A stretch of 64,000 nt of DNA, taken from Rhodocyclales bacterium (GTDB lineage: Bacteria > Pseudomonadota > Gammaproteobacteria > Burkholderiales > Rhodocyclaceae). The notes under the pieces were generated by a model. That model did not search any database. It worked only from the letters and a program-made list of their open reading frames with translations, and was not told where the DNA came from. Position numbers and translations under genes: made by a program. Of the stretch, positions 40,491 through 53,641 are shown in pieces. The stretch covers positions 42,932 through 106,931 of the forward strand of contig JAPLQY010000060.1 in the NCBI GenBank assembly GCA_026399475.1, in the 5' to 3' direction. The stretch's first letter is position 1. The number at the start of each line of letters is the position of its first letter.

Positions 40491-40814
40491 ATGGCCATGA
40501 TGCCGGCACGCGTACTGTCCATCCTCTGCGTCGCTCTTGCGTTCACCGGGGCGCGCACGGTATCCGCTCAACCCGTGATCCCGGGATCGACCGCATTTTG
40601 CCTGTACGAGATACCCGCGGATGAAACCGGCAAGCGGCGCTGGATCAACCTCGGCATCGTGCAATATGTTGAGGTGACGCGTACTGAACTGAAGATCGCT
40701 TACGGCGCCGGGAGCTTCGGCAGCGGCCACGAAGCCAGGTTCGCTGTCACCAGTATGGAAGAAGCCTTGACCGTGCTCGAGAAAATGCGCCGGGTGGCAA
40801 GCGCCTGCCGTTGA
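40491..40814 (+). CDS. Small secreted protein of unknown function
   Basis: This 107-residue protein has an N-terminal signal peptide ending around ARTVSAQP, then a compact domain with two Cys (FCLYEIPADETGKRRWINLG near the start and SACR at the very end), which could form a disulfide. The family is not recognised. Possible starts are ATG 40491 or ATG 40500. It probably shares a transcript with the charged protein just upstream and is convergent with the MFS gene. Confidence 0.65.
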   Translation: MAMMPARVLSILCVALAFTGARTVSAQPVIPGSTAFCLYEIPADETGKRRWINLGIVQYVEVTRTELKIAYGAGSFGSGHEARFAVTSMEEALTVLEKMRRVASACR

Positions 40815-40827
40815 TGGAACAAGCCGC

Positions 40828-42113
40828 TCAGCTTGCCTGGGTCGCCTCGCGACCGCGTTTTTCGTCAATGCCGATCAGGAGTATCAGGCCGGCGACAAAA
40901 TAAAGCCCGGTCACCGCCAGCGCGAGGCGATGATTGCCGCCGGAAAGCCAGGTCGTGATGCCATACGTCATGGGGCCGGCAATCGCCGCCAGTTTCATGG
41001 CCAGGCCCCAAAGACCGAAAAACTCGGCCCGGCGCTGCCGCGGCGCGAACAATCCCACCAGTGCCCGAGAGGCTGACTGACTGGAACCGAGGCACAGCCC
41101 GGCAATATTCGCCGCCACCCAGAACTGCTCGCGGCTGTCGGAACTCAGGGCGACGGCCGTCATCAGCAGCCAGCCCGCCAGAGTCAGGGCGATGGTGCGC
41201 ACATGGCCCAGCCGATCCTGCAGATAACCGAACGCAAACGCACCGATCGCCGCCGTGCCATTCACCACGAAGAACAGCTTGATGTTGTCTTCGGCCGTGA
41301 AGCCGATCGCCTCCTGCGCGTAGATCGCCGCCAGCGCAATCGCGGCGAAGACCCCGGACTGGTAGAACAGCAGGCAGACCATGAAGCGCGCCATGTCCGG
41401 GAAGCGCCGCACCTCGCCGGCGGTGTGCAGCAGGCGCTGCGCCAGCGCGGCAAACTCGGTGCCGGCTGCAGCCACCGGCGTTGCCTGAATCCGCTCGCCC
41501 AGCAACAGGAAAGTCGGCAGTGCCGCAAGGGCGAAAAAGGCCGCCGTGATCAGCATGGTGGCAGGCACAAAGCTTTCGGCTCCCTCGCCGCGCTCCTTGG
41601 CAGCGACGATCCAGGCCAGGCACAGGCCGAGGCAGGCCATGCCACCCAGATAGCCCCAGCTCCAGCCCCAGCCGGAGACCTTGCCCAGATCCTCCTCGCC
41701 TGCCAGTTCGGGCAAAAAGGCGGCAATGATGTTTTCGCTGCTGCCGAAAAAGAAGCTGCTGACCACCACCAGTGTCATGGCCAGCAGGACATCACCGGGA
41801 CCGACCCAGAACAAGGCGGCGGTGCCCGCCACGCAGCCCGTCGTGGCCACGGCCAGCAACTGCTTCTTCGCCCCGTGGCGGTCGGCGTAGGCTCCTGCAC
41901 TGGTAGCGGTGAGCATGATCGCAAGGCTCGCGATGGCTTGCGTCGTGGTCCAGGCCAGCGTCGCCCAGGACGCGCCGCCGGCGACCACGGCGACGAAATA
42001 GGCGTTGAAGATCGCCGTCACTACCGTCGTCGTGTAAGCCGAGTTGGCAAAGTCATACATGGCCCAGGCCCAGACCTCGCGCACCTTGACGCCATCGGCA
42101 AGGACCTTCCTGG

Positions 42114-42117
<4 letters not shown>
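40828..42117 (-). CDS. UMF1-type MFS transporter
   Basis: This 429-residue protein has about twelve membrane segments and the N-terminal signature WAMYDFANSAYTTTVVTAIFNAYF of the UMF1/Atg22-like branch of the major facilitator superfamily, followed by SAGAYADRHGAKKQLL. The substrate is unknown. The ATG at 42117 overlaps the stop of the ACP-ligase-acyltransferase gene (ATGA), so the two are translated together. The track start at 42270 lies inside that gene and is rejected. The coupling suggests a substrate related to acyl lipids. Confidence 0.88.
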
Positions 42118-44921
<2,804 letters not shown>

Positions 44922-45139
44922 GGTTTCAATTCCTGGGCATCGGTATTTCGTGATGAATATGCCAATAAGTTGATGCAGCGTGGAAACAAATCCAATCCAT
45001 CAGATGCCTGGCCGAGAAAACCGATCCGCGGCTTCGTGCCCCGTGCGGCCACAGGATTCTTGCACAGCCGCTGGCTGGTTCACATTGCTACGCGGCCACC
45101 CCCATCACACCATATCTTTTCTTCATCGAGTCTTGGCGA
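44922..45139. other. 218-base gap, no gene seen
   Basis: This region between the hybrid kinase and the ACP fusion is AT-richer than its surroundings. I see no recognisable gene, RNA or strong hairpin. It presumably holds the promoter of the ACP fusion, but no clear hexamer pair stands out. Confidence 0.4.
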
Positions 45140-47791
45140 TCAGGCCGGAACCACCTCGGCAGACTTCTGCAACCAGTGCAGCACAATCGTACAGAGGACA
45201 TCCGGTTCCACCGGCTTGCCAATGTGGTCGTCCATCCCGGCGGCCAGACAAACATCGCGATCTTCATCGAAGGCGTTGGCGGTCAGGGCCAGAATCGGGA
45301 CGCCCACCATGCCGGGAAATTTACGAATGGCGCGGGTCGCTTCCAGTCCGTTTATCACCGGCATCTGCACATCCATGAGGATCAGGGCATAGCCGCCACG
45401 ACTGGCCTTCTCCACTGCCTCCTGCCCATTGCACGCTACGTCAGGCGCGAGGCCGGCGTCCTCCAGCAGGAACAGCATCACCTCGCGGTTCACGGGTTCG
45501 TCTTCCGCCAACAGCACGCGGGCGCCGGGGAACAGCCTTGCCAGTGCCTTGCGTGGGGATTCGGCGGGTTGAGGTCTCTCGGCCTGCGAAATGCTCGTCG
45601 CCCGCCTGAGCCGCACTGTCGCCCAGAAGGTGCTGCCTTGACCTTCCTCGCTGATCACCCCCGCATCGCCGCCCATCAACAGGGCGATGCGCCTGGAGAT
45701 GATCAGGCCCAGGCCGGTGCCGCCGTACTTGCGGGTCATCGAGCCATCGGCCTGGGTAAAGGCGCGGAACAACCGCGCCTGTTGTTCGGTGCTGATGCCG
45801 ATGCCCTGGTCGCTGATCTCGATGCGCAGCAAGACGCTGAGGCTGTCTTCCTCTGCGGCGCTGGCGCGTACCGTTATCTGGCCGCGCTCGGAGAACTTGA
45901 TGGCGTTGCCGATGAAGTTGAGCAGGATCTGGCGCAGGCGCATGGCATCACCGCAAAGCAGGTCGGGCAGGGCCGGATCGATGTGCCACGACAGGCTCAG
46001 ACCCTTGCCCTGTGCAGGCGCGTCTTGAATGTGCATGGCATCTTCAATGGCTTCTGCAAGCGAGAAGTCTTTCTCTTCCAGAGTCAGCCGGTCGGACTCG
46101 ATCTTGGAGATGTCAAGGATGTCGTTGATGACCGAGAGCAAATGTTTCGCCGCACGCTGGCTCTTGTTGAGCCAGTCGATCTGTTTCGGATCGGTGGCAC
46201 GGCGAAGTACCAAATCGGTCATGCCCATGATGCCGTTCATCGGCGTGCGCAGCTCATGGCTCATGTTGGCGAGGAAGATGCTCTTGGCGCGGTTGGCGGC
46301 TTCGGCATCGTCTTTGGCTGCCAGTAGTTCGGAGGTACGGGACGCTACAAGCTCTTCAAGGTGGAGTTGGTACTGGAGGATTTGGGCCGCGGTGCGTTTA
46401 TGATCGGTAATGTCGCGCATCGCCACCTGAACGGCCGGTATTCCATCATAGACAATTGATATGCTCCGAACTTCCACGTCGATGGTCGTTCCGTCCTGCT
46501 TGATGAATTTCTCCTCGATCATCGGCAAGCCAACGTCATGGTCGATCGCGTTCTTTGTCCGCGCCAGCACAATTTGACGAAAATCCGGGTGAACAAAATC
46601 GAGGACGGGCCTGCCTATCAGGTCTTGCGCAGACTTGGCGCCGAGCATCTTGATGGCGGCCGGATTGACATAGAGCAGTATCCCGCCCCGATGAACTGCG
46701 ATAGATTCAGGCGACCAGTCAATCAGCGTGTGGTAGCGCTCCTCACTCACGCGGAATTCTTTGGTCATTGTCGCGGCCAGCCGCATGGCGCGGTCGCGGC
46801 TGGTCGCCAGCAACCAGGCGAGCAGCGCCATCAGCAGGCTCAAACCGGTGCCGGCAATGGCAATCTGCCGGTCGGCGGTACTGCCGAAAATGACTTTGAA
46901 GTCATCCTTGGCACTCATGGAGAGCGTCCATGTATGTCCGGCGATGACCATGTACTCATTGGCGGCGATGGTGGCCGGATGGGGTGGTTTGCCGACATCA
47001 TCGGAGCGGTATAGCAGCGTGGCGGCAGACGGTTCGACCCCATCGTAAATCGCCGAGGCAAGGCCGGAAGGATTTTCTCCGTAAAGGCTGGCTATCAGGT
47101 CGTTCATCCGGAACGAGGCAGAAACCCAGCCCGTCAGGTGGGTGCGGCGCCGGTCTACGCTATCCAGTGACTGACCCTTTGAGTAGAGCGGCAGGAACAT
47201 GACGAAGGCAGGCTGTGTGTCCGCACCGGTATCAACCGCCAACTGCAACTTGCCGGAAATTGTTGCCATGCCTGAGTCACGCGCCTTCTCCATCGCAAGT
47301 CGCCGCACAGGATCCGACCACGGGTCGAAACCAATGTAGATATGATTGCGGCCGATGTTGGGCTCTCGCTGGACGATAGGCGCGTAATGTTCTCTTTGGC
47401 CCACAGGCTGAATCGCGTAATCGGCGAAGCCGAGCCGGCGCATGGCTTCGACATGGGAGTCCTTGCGCGCCGCCGGCACCCACTCGACAACTCCGATCGA
47501 CTGAAGGCCTGAAAAATTGGCATCGAGCTGCAGCGAATCGACGTAGCTGTGGAAACTGTTCCTGTCTGACTTGGTGGTTACCGCAAGCAGGCTCTGCACA
47601 CCGCGCAGCATCTGCTCGTAGGCGGCCATGCGCTGTTCGATATGGCTAACTGACTCGCGGAGTGAGAAGTCGAACTGCAACCGCAACTGATTGCGGACGG
47701 CTTGTCGCTCGTGATCCCATACCAGCCAGGTCACGCCGAGCGCCGCGATCAAGACCAGCCAAGGAAGCAGTATCGGGCGGATTCGAGTCAC
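45140..47791 (-). CDS. CHASE-PAS hybrid histidine kinase with receiver domain
   Basis: This 883-residue inner-membrane sensor has a first membrane helix ([19 protein letters not shown]), a periplasmic CHASE domain (about 60-280, [24 protein letters not shown] is typical; quoted in part by family feature), a second helix near residue 310, a PAS domain ([18 protein letters not shown]), a kinase core with His512 in [12 protein letters not shown] and GTGLGLIIS, and a C-terminal receiver with Asp807 in [11 protein letters not shown]. No output domain or Hpt is visible, so a separate partner is needed. The GTG start overlaps the stop of a periplasmic binding protein gene, suggesting the two sense together. 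Confidence 0.93.
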   Translation of the reverse strand: MTRIRPILLPWLVLIAALGVTWLVWDHERQAVRNQLRLQFDFSLRESVSHIEQRMAAYEQMLRGVQSLLAVTTKSDRNSFHSYVDSLQLDANFSGLQSIGVVEWVPAARKDSHVEAMRRLGFADYAIQPVGQREHYAPIVQREPNIGRNHIYIGFDPWSDPVRRLAMEKARDSGMATISGKLQLAVDTGADTQPAFVMFLPLYSKGQSLDSVDRRRTHLTGWVSASFRMNDLIASLYGENPSGLASAIYDGVEPSAATLLYRSDDVGKPPHPATIAANEYMVIAGHTWTLSMSAKDDFKVIFGSTADRQIAIAGTGLSLLMALLAWLLATSRDRAMRLAATMTKEFRVSEERYHTLIDWSPESIAVHRGGILLYVNPAAIKMLGAKSAQDLIGRPVLDFVHPDFRQIVLARTKNAIDHDVGLPMIEEKFIKQDGTTIDVEVRSISIVYDGIPAVQVAMRDITDHKRTAAQILQYQLHLEELVASRTSELLAAKDDAEAANRAKSIFLANMSHELRTPMNGIMGMTDLVLRRATDPKQIDWLNKSQRAAKHLLSVINDILDISKIESDRLTLEEKDFSLAEAIEDAMHIQDAPAQGKGLSLSWHIDPALPDLLCGDAMRLRQILLNFIGNAIKFSERGQITVRASAAEEDSLSVLLRIEISDQGIGISTEQQARLFRAFTQADGSMTRKYGGTGLGLIISRRIALLMGGDAGVISEEGQGSTFWATVRLRRATSISQAERPQPAESPRKALARLFPGARVLLAEDEPVNREVMLFLLEDAGLAPDVACNGQEAVEKASRGGYALILMDVQMPVINGLEATRAIRKFPGMVGVPILALTANAFDEDRDVCLAAGMDDHIGKPVEPDVLCTIVLHWLQKSAEVVPA

Positions 47792-48582
47792 GGCGGGGCC
47801 TGAAAATCGACCATGGCCGCTGCGATGGCCGGCTGAAAGTATTTGTTGAAGATACGGCGCACTGTCCCGTCCGACCGCATGTCGTTAACCAACTTGCGCC
47901 ATTTATCCTGCTCCGCCGGCGATAGCGCCTTCTTCGACATGATGAGACCGTGAGGTACAGATGGATCGTTGAACTCGATGATGGTCGACATTTCGCGGAT
48001 CTTCTTTTCTTCCAGCGCCGGATAATCAAAGGGCTCGATGATCATGCCCTGGATGCGGTTAAGGAGCAGCGTCTGATACAGCGGCGCGAGGCCGCTGGCT
48101 TGGCTGATACGGTTGGCAGCAGTCAGTCTATCAACCAGGCTGTTGCCGGATTCGCTATATCGAAAGCTGCGGATGACACCGAGTTGAAACTGATCGTTGC
48201 GCTCGAAATCAGCCAACTGGCGCACACCGCTATCCTTGCGTACCAGCAGATAGTACTTGTTGCTGAAGTACCAAGCGAACGCCGCGAACTTGTCCCGCTC
48301 CGGATTGGTGATGCCTGACAGGCTGAAATCGAGCGCGCCGGATTCGATCAGTTGCCAAATGCGGGCCCGAGGCATCAGGCTGACATTGACTTTACAGCCG
48401 CTACGGCGGATCAATTCGTCGGCAAAATCCTTGTCGATCCCCGTGTTGGTATCGGCGGAATACAGCAGGCCATGATCGTGCAGCGCAAGCATAAAGGGGC
48501 GCAGGCAGTCAGGGCCTGCGGCGACCGCGCGGCTCAAGCCGCACAGCACGAACAACACGCCGGCAAAGTAATGTCGGATCAT
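47788..48582 (-). CDS. Periplasmic solute-binding protein, family 3
   Basis: This 264-residue protein has a signal peptide ([21 protein letters not shown]) and an amino-acid-type family 3 binding fold ([59 protein letters not shown]). No ABC permease or ATPase gene is adjacent. Instead the stop codon overlaps the start of the CHASE hybrid kinase, so it may present a ligand to the sensor rather than to a transporter. Confidence 0.9.
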   Translation of the reverse strand: MIRHYFAGVLFVLCGLSRAVAAGPDCLRPFMLALHDHGLLYSADTNTGIDKDFADELIRRSGCKVNVSLMPRARIWQLIESGALDFSLSGITNPERDKFAAFAWYFSNKYYLLVRKDSGVRQLADFERNDQFQLGVIRSFRYSESGNSLVDRLTAANRISQASGLAPLYQTLLLNRIQGMIIEPFDYPALEEKKIREMSTIIEFNDPSVPHGLIMSKKALSPAEQDKWRKLVNDMRSDGTVRRIFNKYFQPAIAAAMVDFQAPP

Positions 48583-48639
48583 GGGTTCAACTCGATTGCA
48601 GCCACTGAAGGAAAAGCGTATCTGTTAGGCATAATTCCA

Positions 48640-48668
48640 AGTGTCCTCGCCCGCAGCATCCAGGTCAA
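48640..48668 (-). promoter_or_regulatory. Candidate promoter for the binding protein-kinase pair
   Basis: On the minus strand TTGACC (48668-48663) and GACACT (48645-48640) are separated by 17 bases, about 58 bases before the binding protein ATG. This fits a 160-base gap separating the pair from the upstream crotonase gene. Confidence 0.4.
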
Positions 48669-48742
48669 TGCCGGTTTTCCCGAGGATGCCGGACCTCAGA
48701 GGAAGTTGGGGGCATGCGACTGGTTTCTGATTGGATTATGTT

Positions 48743-49537
48743 TCAGCCGTCCTTCCACTCCGGCTTGCGCTTCTGCATGAAGGCGTCGATGCCTTCCGCC
48801 GCATCGGCCGCCATCATGTTGCAAGCCATGGTTTCCACCGCCAGCTGATAGGCGCCGTCGAGACCCATCTCGAGTTGCTTGTAGAACATCTGCTTGCCCA
48901 TTCCCACCGCTACGGCAGATTTGGCGCAGATCGAATCGGTGAGTTTTTTCACTTCCACGTCGAGTTGATCCAGTGACACCACGCGATTCACCAGGCCGCG
49001 CCGCTGCGCCTCGACGGCATCGATGAAATCTCCGGTCAGCAGCATTTCCATGGCCTGCTTGCGACCCATGGCGCGCCCCAGCGCGACCGAGGGTGTCGAG
49101 CAAAAGAGGCCGACATTGATACCCGAGACAGCGAACCTCGCCCCCTCCGCTGCCACCGCCAGATCGCACATGGCAACCAGCTGGCAACCGGCTGCCGTGG
49201 CAATGCCATGGATGCGCGCAATCACCGGCTGGGGCATTTCGACGATGGTCATCATCATCTTGCCGCAAGCCTTGAACAACTTCTGCATGTAGGCCTTGCT
49301 GTGATTGGCTCGCATCTGCTTGAGATCGTGACCGGCGCAAAACGCCTTGCCGGTGCCGGCAATCACCACGGCCCGTATCGACGCATCCCTGGCAATGGCG
49401 TCGAGCGCGGCCTGCAGTTCGCCCAGCATCTCTTCCGAAAGAGAGTTGAACTGCGCCGGGCGGTTCAGCGTCAGGGTGGCGACACCCTCGCTGTCGGTAC
49501 GCAGCAGGATGGGTAATGTGGTTTCCGGTGCATTCAT
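48743..49537 (-). CDS. Crotonase-fold protein, ECHDC3-like
   Basis: This 264-residue protein has the enoyl-CoA hydratase/isomerase fold with the CoA-binding segment GTGKAFCAGHDLKQM and an oxyanion-hole region GIATAAGCQLVAMCDLAVAAE. The two catalytic Glu residues of true enoyl-CoA hydratases are missing: the first is Gln119 and the second position is Gly139 (AVSGINVGLFCSTPSVAL). This pattern fits the ECHDC3-type subgroup, from memory, so hydratase activity is doubtful. The ATG at 49537 follows AGGAGGCTGCGCC. It lies 34 bases after the acylase gene, at the end of the lipid transport run. Confidence 0.9.
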   Translation of the reverse strand: MNAPETTLPILLRTDSEGVATLTLNRPAQFNSLSEEMLGELQAALDAIARDASIRAVVIAGTGKAFCAGHDLKQMRANHSKAYMQKLFKACGKMMMTIVEMPQPVIARIHGIATAAGCQLVAMCDLAVAAEGARFAVSGINVGLFCSTPSVALGRAMGRKQAMEMLLTGDFIDAVEAQRRGLVNRVVSLDQLDVEVKKLTDSICAKSAVAVGMGKQMFYKQLEMGLDGAYQLAVETMACNMMAADAAEGIDAFMQKRKPEWKDG

Positions 49538-49571
49538 GGCGCAGCCTCCTTGCCGTTCTTCGGTGACGGGC

Positions 49572-51977
49572 TCATTTTGCCCCATGAAGGACGAGGTTGC
49601 GATTCCCCCTGCCCCACAGCGGTAGATCGCTCACCGCAGCCCATGGCGCCACAAAACCGCGGTATTCCGGCGCGAGGACCAGCCCGGACTGTCCGCTGGA
49701 ATGCATCATGCCGGAATTGCCCGGATCGCCCAAATCGTAGATTGCGCGCAGGCTGGCAGCGTGTTCGTTGAGATAGGGCTCGTCGCCCTTGAGGTGATAG
49801 CGGGCGACATTGACGGTGTAGTTGTCGCCGCCGGTCGCAACGCGCAATTCGAACCACGGCGCCAGCGCCTTGACCCTGGAGAATGGTCGGTGTTCCGACC
49901 GCGCCTGATGCACCGTGCCCCACTGCCAGCGCGCCATGTCCGCGCCGAGGCGCTGCTGCAGTTCGTCCAGCGCCCGGTCGAGCGAGCGGCTGACAAGCCC
50001 GGCGCAGGTTTCAACCGCAGGCGTGGTCTTGTCGTCGCACCACCAGGCGTCGTTTCTTTCGAGAACGCCTTCGAGTGCGGCGCGGAAATCGCTGCGGCCC
50101 ACCTGGCTGAAATACATTGCATCGCCGCCCATCTCGTCGGCGAAAACGGCCCGCGTCAGCTCTCTTGCCCAGGCCGCGAAGATCAGCGGTGCCGCATCGG
50201 CGGCGCGCATCTCGCCATCGAAGGCAGCCAGTTTCTGCATCGCCGCAGCGCCCAGTGCATGCGTCGGCCTGGCCTGCCGCAGCCAGGGCAGCAGGCGCTG
50301 TGCCGCCAGGGACACGACATCGGCCTGAATCCGGCGCAGGCTTTCCTTGTCGTGCGTCGGCCGCGCCTTGAGTAGCATTTCGATGCTCTGCTGGCGATAG
50401 GGCAGCGCCCATTCGCTGGTGATGTAATGCGGGTAGTCGGGGCCATGAATGCGCTGGTTGGCCGTGGCGATCCAGCCGCGTGGCGGATCGATCTCGCGCG
50501 GCGTCTGGCCTGGATCGAGAAAGCCGGCCCAGTCGTAGCGCAGATCCCAGCCTGGCGCAGGTACGAGTCCATGAAGATCGTTGTCGGCGCGGCGCAGCGG
50601 CACGCGACCGGCGGCGATGAAACCGATACTGCCGTCGACATCTGCCACCACCATGTTCTGCATCGGCGCGACATGCTTTTCCGCCGCGGCGATGAATTCC
50701 ACCACCGATCCGGCCCGGCTGACCGCCAGCCCGGCCTCGATGCCGCCGGCATCGACATCCAGCGCGGTCCAGCGCAGCGCCAGCGCGTAGGTCGGTGCGG
50801 CAGCATTTCCTGTGAGGCCGGCAACAACGGCGGTGCCGGAATCCGAAATCACCGGTCCGTGGCGTGTGGCGCGCACCATCAGCTTCACGTCGTCCTGCCC
50901 CTTGACGCGGATGGTTTCGCTGAAGGAGTGAAACACTGCCCATCCTTCCGGCGTGCGATAGCGGGAAGCATCGTCCGGCTTGACCTGCTCCAGATAGATG
51001 TCCTGCACATCCGGGTTGGTATTGGTGGCACCCCAGGCGATGCGTTCATTCTGTCCCAGCACGACGAAGGGCAGCCCGGGCATCGTGGCTCCCGCCACCT
51101 TGAAACCCGGTGCCTCCATGCGTGCGAAATACCACAATGCCGGCGTCGTCAGCCTGAGGTGCGGATCATTGGCCAGCAGCGGTTTGCCCGATGCGGTATG
51201 CGTACCGGCGACCACCCAGTTGTTGGAGCCGACACCTTCGACTCCTGATTCCGGGGCATCCAGCAGGGCCTGCCTGCCGAGTTCGCCGCTGACGTTCAAC
51301 TCACGGTACAGAGCCGCGTAGTCGCGCACCGGCAGCGGCTTCTCGCCCGGATAGGGCGGCATCAGCTGGTCGATGCGGGCAACAGGCAAGGCCAAAGCGA
51401 GTCGCATGCGCAGCAACTCGTTACCCCAGTTGCCGCCCAGATCCCAGGCCATCATGATGCCCCAGGCCAGGCTGTCTTCGGGTGTCCAGGGTTCCGGTTT
51501 GAGGCCGAGGATGAGGAACTCCGGAGGCCGTGCGCGCAGGTGGTCGCTGATGAAGGCGTTGATGCCGGCCGTGTAGGCCAGCACGGCGGCACGAGCATCG
51601 GGACCCATTTGTGCCCATTGCGCCGACGCGGCGCGCCGCACGCCGAGCGCGCGCAAAAACCTGTCGTTGTCCAGGGCACCCGGGCCGAAAGCTTCGGCTA
51701 GCCTTCCTGAACCAATGCGGCGATGGGTTTCGAGTTGCCACAGGCGATCCTGCGCATGAACAAAGCCAAGTCCAAAAAGGACGGCATCGCGACTCGCGCC
51801 GCGCACCGTTGGAATGCCGGCTTCGTCGCGCTCGATGCTGAGTTCGCCATTCAGGCCGGCGACTTCCAGCCGACCCTCCGTCATCGGTGCGACGCGCTGC
51901 CACCAGACGACGGCGACAAGCACGATTAACGCAAACAGCGCCAGCAGTGCAGCACCAATGCGCGGTAGCCAGATCAC
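49572..51977 (-). CDS. Penicillin acylase family N-terminal nucleophile hydrolase
   Basis: This 801-residue protein belongs to the penicillin/acyl-homoserine-lactone acylase family, which hydrolyses amide bonds after self-cleavage into two chains. An N-terminal hydrophobic segment (IGAALLALFALIVLVAVVWW) directs it to the periplasm. The alpha-chain has RDEAGIPTVRGASRDAVLFGLGFVHAQDR; cleavage should expose Ser251 in GVGSNNWVVAG. The natural substrate is unknown and could be an N-acyl amide. The GTG start at 51977 is 13 bases after the acyl-CoA ligase stop; the track start at 52076 lies inside that gene. Confidence 0.92.
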   Translation of the reverse strand: MIWLPRIGAALLALFALIVLVAVVWWQRVAPMTEGRLEVAGLNGELSIERDEAGIPTVRGASRDAVLFGLGFVHAQDRLWQLETHRRIGSGRLAEAFGPGALDNDRFLRALGVRRAASAQWAQMGPDARAAVLAYTAGINAFISDHLRARPPEFLILGLKPEPWTPEDSLAWGIMMAWDLGGNWGNELLRMRLALALPVARIDQLMPPYPGEKPLPVRDYAALYRELNVSGELGRQALLDAPESGVEGVGSNNWVVAGTHTASGKPLLANDPHLRLTTPALWYFARMEAPGFKVAGATMPGLPFVVLGQNERIAWGATNTNPDVQDIYLEQVKPDDASRYRTPEGWAVFHSFSETIRVKGQDDVKLMVRATRHGPVISDSGTAVVAGLTGNAAAPTYALALRWTALDVDAGGIEAGLAVSRAGSVVEFIAAAEKHVAPMQNMVVADVDGSIGFIAAGRVPLRRADNDLHGLVPAPGWDLRYDWAGFLDPGQTPREIDPPRGWIATANQRIHGPDYPHYITSEWALPYRQQSIEMLLKARPTHDKESLRRIQADVVSLAAQRLLPWLRQARPTHALGAAAMQKLAAFDGEMRAADAAPLIFAAWARELTRAVFADEMGGDAMYFSQVGRSDFRAALEGVLERNDAWWCDDKTTPAVETCAGLVSRSLDRALDELQQRLGADMARWQWGTVHQARSEHRPFSRVKALAPWFELRVATGGDNYTVNVARYHLKGDEPYLNEHAASLRAIYDLGDPGNSGMMHSSGQSGLVLAPEYRGFVAPWAAVSDLPLWGRGNRNLVLHGAK

Positions 51978-51990
51978 GAACGTGTGCCTG

Positions 51991-53628
51991 TTATTCGAAA
52001 GACGTGGCTGACTTGGCCTTCTCGCGCAGTACGTATTTCTGGATCTTGCCCGTCGAAGTTTTCGGCAAGGCTTCAAAAATGAAATGTCTGGGCACCTTGA
52101 AGCGCGCCATGCGCTCGCGGCAGAACTCGGTCAACTCTTCCGCCGTGACGCTGGCACCCTCGCGCAGTTCGATGAAGGCGCAGGGCACTTCGCCCCATTT
52201 CGCATCAGGCGTCGCGACCACCGCCGCACCCATCACCGCCGGATGTCGGTACAGCGTGTCTTCAACCTCGATCGAGGAAATGTTCTCGCCCCCGGAAATG
52301 ATCACGTCCTTGCTGCGATCCTTGATCTTGATGTAGCCGTCAGGCTGCATCACGGCAAGGTCGCCGGTGTGGTACCAGCCGCCCTGAAACGCCTCGTCGG
52401 TCGCCTTCGGGTTCTTCAGGTAACCCTTCATCACGATATTGCCGCGGAACATGATCTCGCCCATGGTCTGGTCATCCCAGGGCACCGGCTGCATGGTTTC
52501 GGGATCCATCACCGTGACCCCTTCCTGACAGTGATAGCGCACACCCTGCCGACCGTTGAGGCGCACCTGCTCATCCAGCGGCAGATCCAGCCAATCCTCG
52601 TGCTTGGCACAGACGGCAGCCGGGCCGTAGGTTTCGGTCAGGCCATAGACGTGGGTGATGTTGAAGCCGATCTTGCCCATGCCTTCGATCACTGCGGCGG
52701 GCGGCGGCGCGGCGGCTACCAGTGCCGAAACCTTGTGGTTGATGCCCTCGCGCCACTCCGCCGGCGCGCTGATCAGCATCGAATGCACAATCGGCGCACC
52801 GCAGTAATGGCTGACCTTGTGCTCGCGGATGGCATCGAGAATCAGCTTCGGATCGACGCGGCGCAAGCAGACATTGGTGCCGGAATTGGCCGCCACGGTC
52901 CACGGAAAGCACCAGCCGTTGCAATGGAACATCGGCAGCGTCCACAAGTACACCGACTGCGGCGGCATGCCCCAGGAGACGATGTTGGATAGCGCATTGA
53001 GATAGGCTCCGCGGTGGTGATACACCACGCCCTTGGGGTTCCCCGTTGTGCCCGACGTGTAGTTGAGCGATATTGCTTCCCACTCGTCAGCCGGCGTCTT
53101 CCAGGCGTAATCGGGGTGGCCGGCGGCCAGCAGGGCTTCATAATCGATACTGCCGACGCGCTCTCCGGGGCCCGTGTATTCGGGATCATCGACATCGACG
53201 ACGAGTATCTCGCGGCCCAGTTCGGCCAGGGCTTTCTTCACCATCGGCGAATACTCGCGGTCGGTGATCAGTACCCTGGCTTCGCCATGGTTGAGCATGA
53301 AGGCAATGGTCTCGGCGTCGAGACGCGTGTTCAGCGTGTTGAGCACCGCGCCGCACATCGGCACGCCGAAGTGGCACTCGAACATCTCGGGCGTGTTGTT
53401 GAGCATGACCGCCACCGTATCGCCAACACCGACTCCGCGCATGGCCAGCGCCGAAGCAAGGCGCCGGCTGCGCTCATAGGCCTGCCGCCAGGTAAAGCGG
53501 CGCTGGCCGTGGATCGTCGCCACGCGTTCGGGATAAATGTACGCCGAACGCTCGATGAAGGTCAGCGGCGTCAGCGGAACGTAGTTGGCTGGATTCTTGT
53601 CCAGTCCGTTGGCATAGGGATTGCTCAT
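51991..53628 (-). CDS. Acyl-CoA ligase, medium/long chain
   Basis: This 545-residue AMP-forming enzyme activates a fatty or related carboxylic acid to its CoA thioester. It has the P-loop YTSGTTGNPKGVVYHHRG, the LPMFHCNGWCFPW region typical of AlkK/medium-chain-like enzymes, YGLTETYGP, WYHTGDLAVMQPDGYIKIKDR (seen in part) and the C-terminal Lys in TSTGKIQK. The ATG at 53628 follows GAGCGAGGAATCCC. It lies between the Mla-type lipoprotein gene and the acylase gene with 13-base gaps on both sides. Confidence 0.94.
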   Translation of the reverse strand: MSNPYANGLDKNPANYVPLTPLTFIERSAYIYPERVATIHGQRRFTWRQAYERSRRLASALAMRGVGVGDTVAVMLNNTPEMFECHFGVPMCGAVLNTLNTRLDAETIAFMLNHGEARVLITDREYSPMVKKALAELGREILVVDVDDPEYTGPGERVGSIDYEALLAAGHPDYAWKTPADEWEAISLNYTSGTTGNPKGVVYHHRGAYLNALSNIVSWGMPPQSVYLWTLPMFHCNGWCFPWTVAANSGTNVCLRRVDPKLILDAIREHKVSHYCGAPIVHSMLISAPAEWREGINHKVSALVAAAPPPAAVIEGMGKIGFNITHVYGLTETYGPAAVCAKHEDWLDLPLDEQVRLNGRQGVRYHCQEGVTVMDPETMQPVPWDDQTMGEIMFRGNIVMKGYLKNPKATDEAFQGGWYHTGDLAVMQPDGYIKIKDRSKDVIISGGENISSIEVEDTLYRHPAVMGAAVVATPDAKWGEVPCAFIELREGASVTAEELTEFCRERMARFKVPRHFIFEALPKTSTGKIQKYVLREKAKSATSFE

Positions 53629-53641
53629 GGGATTCCTCGCT

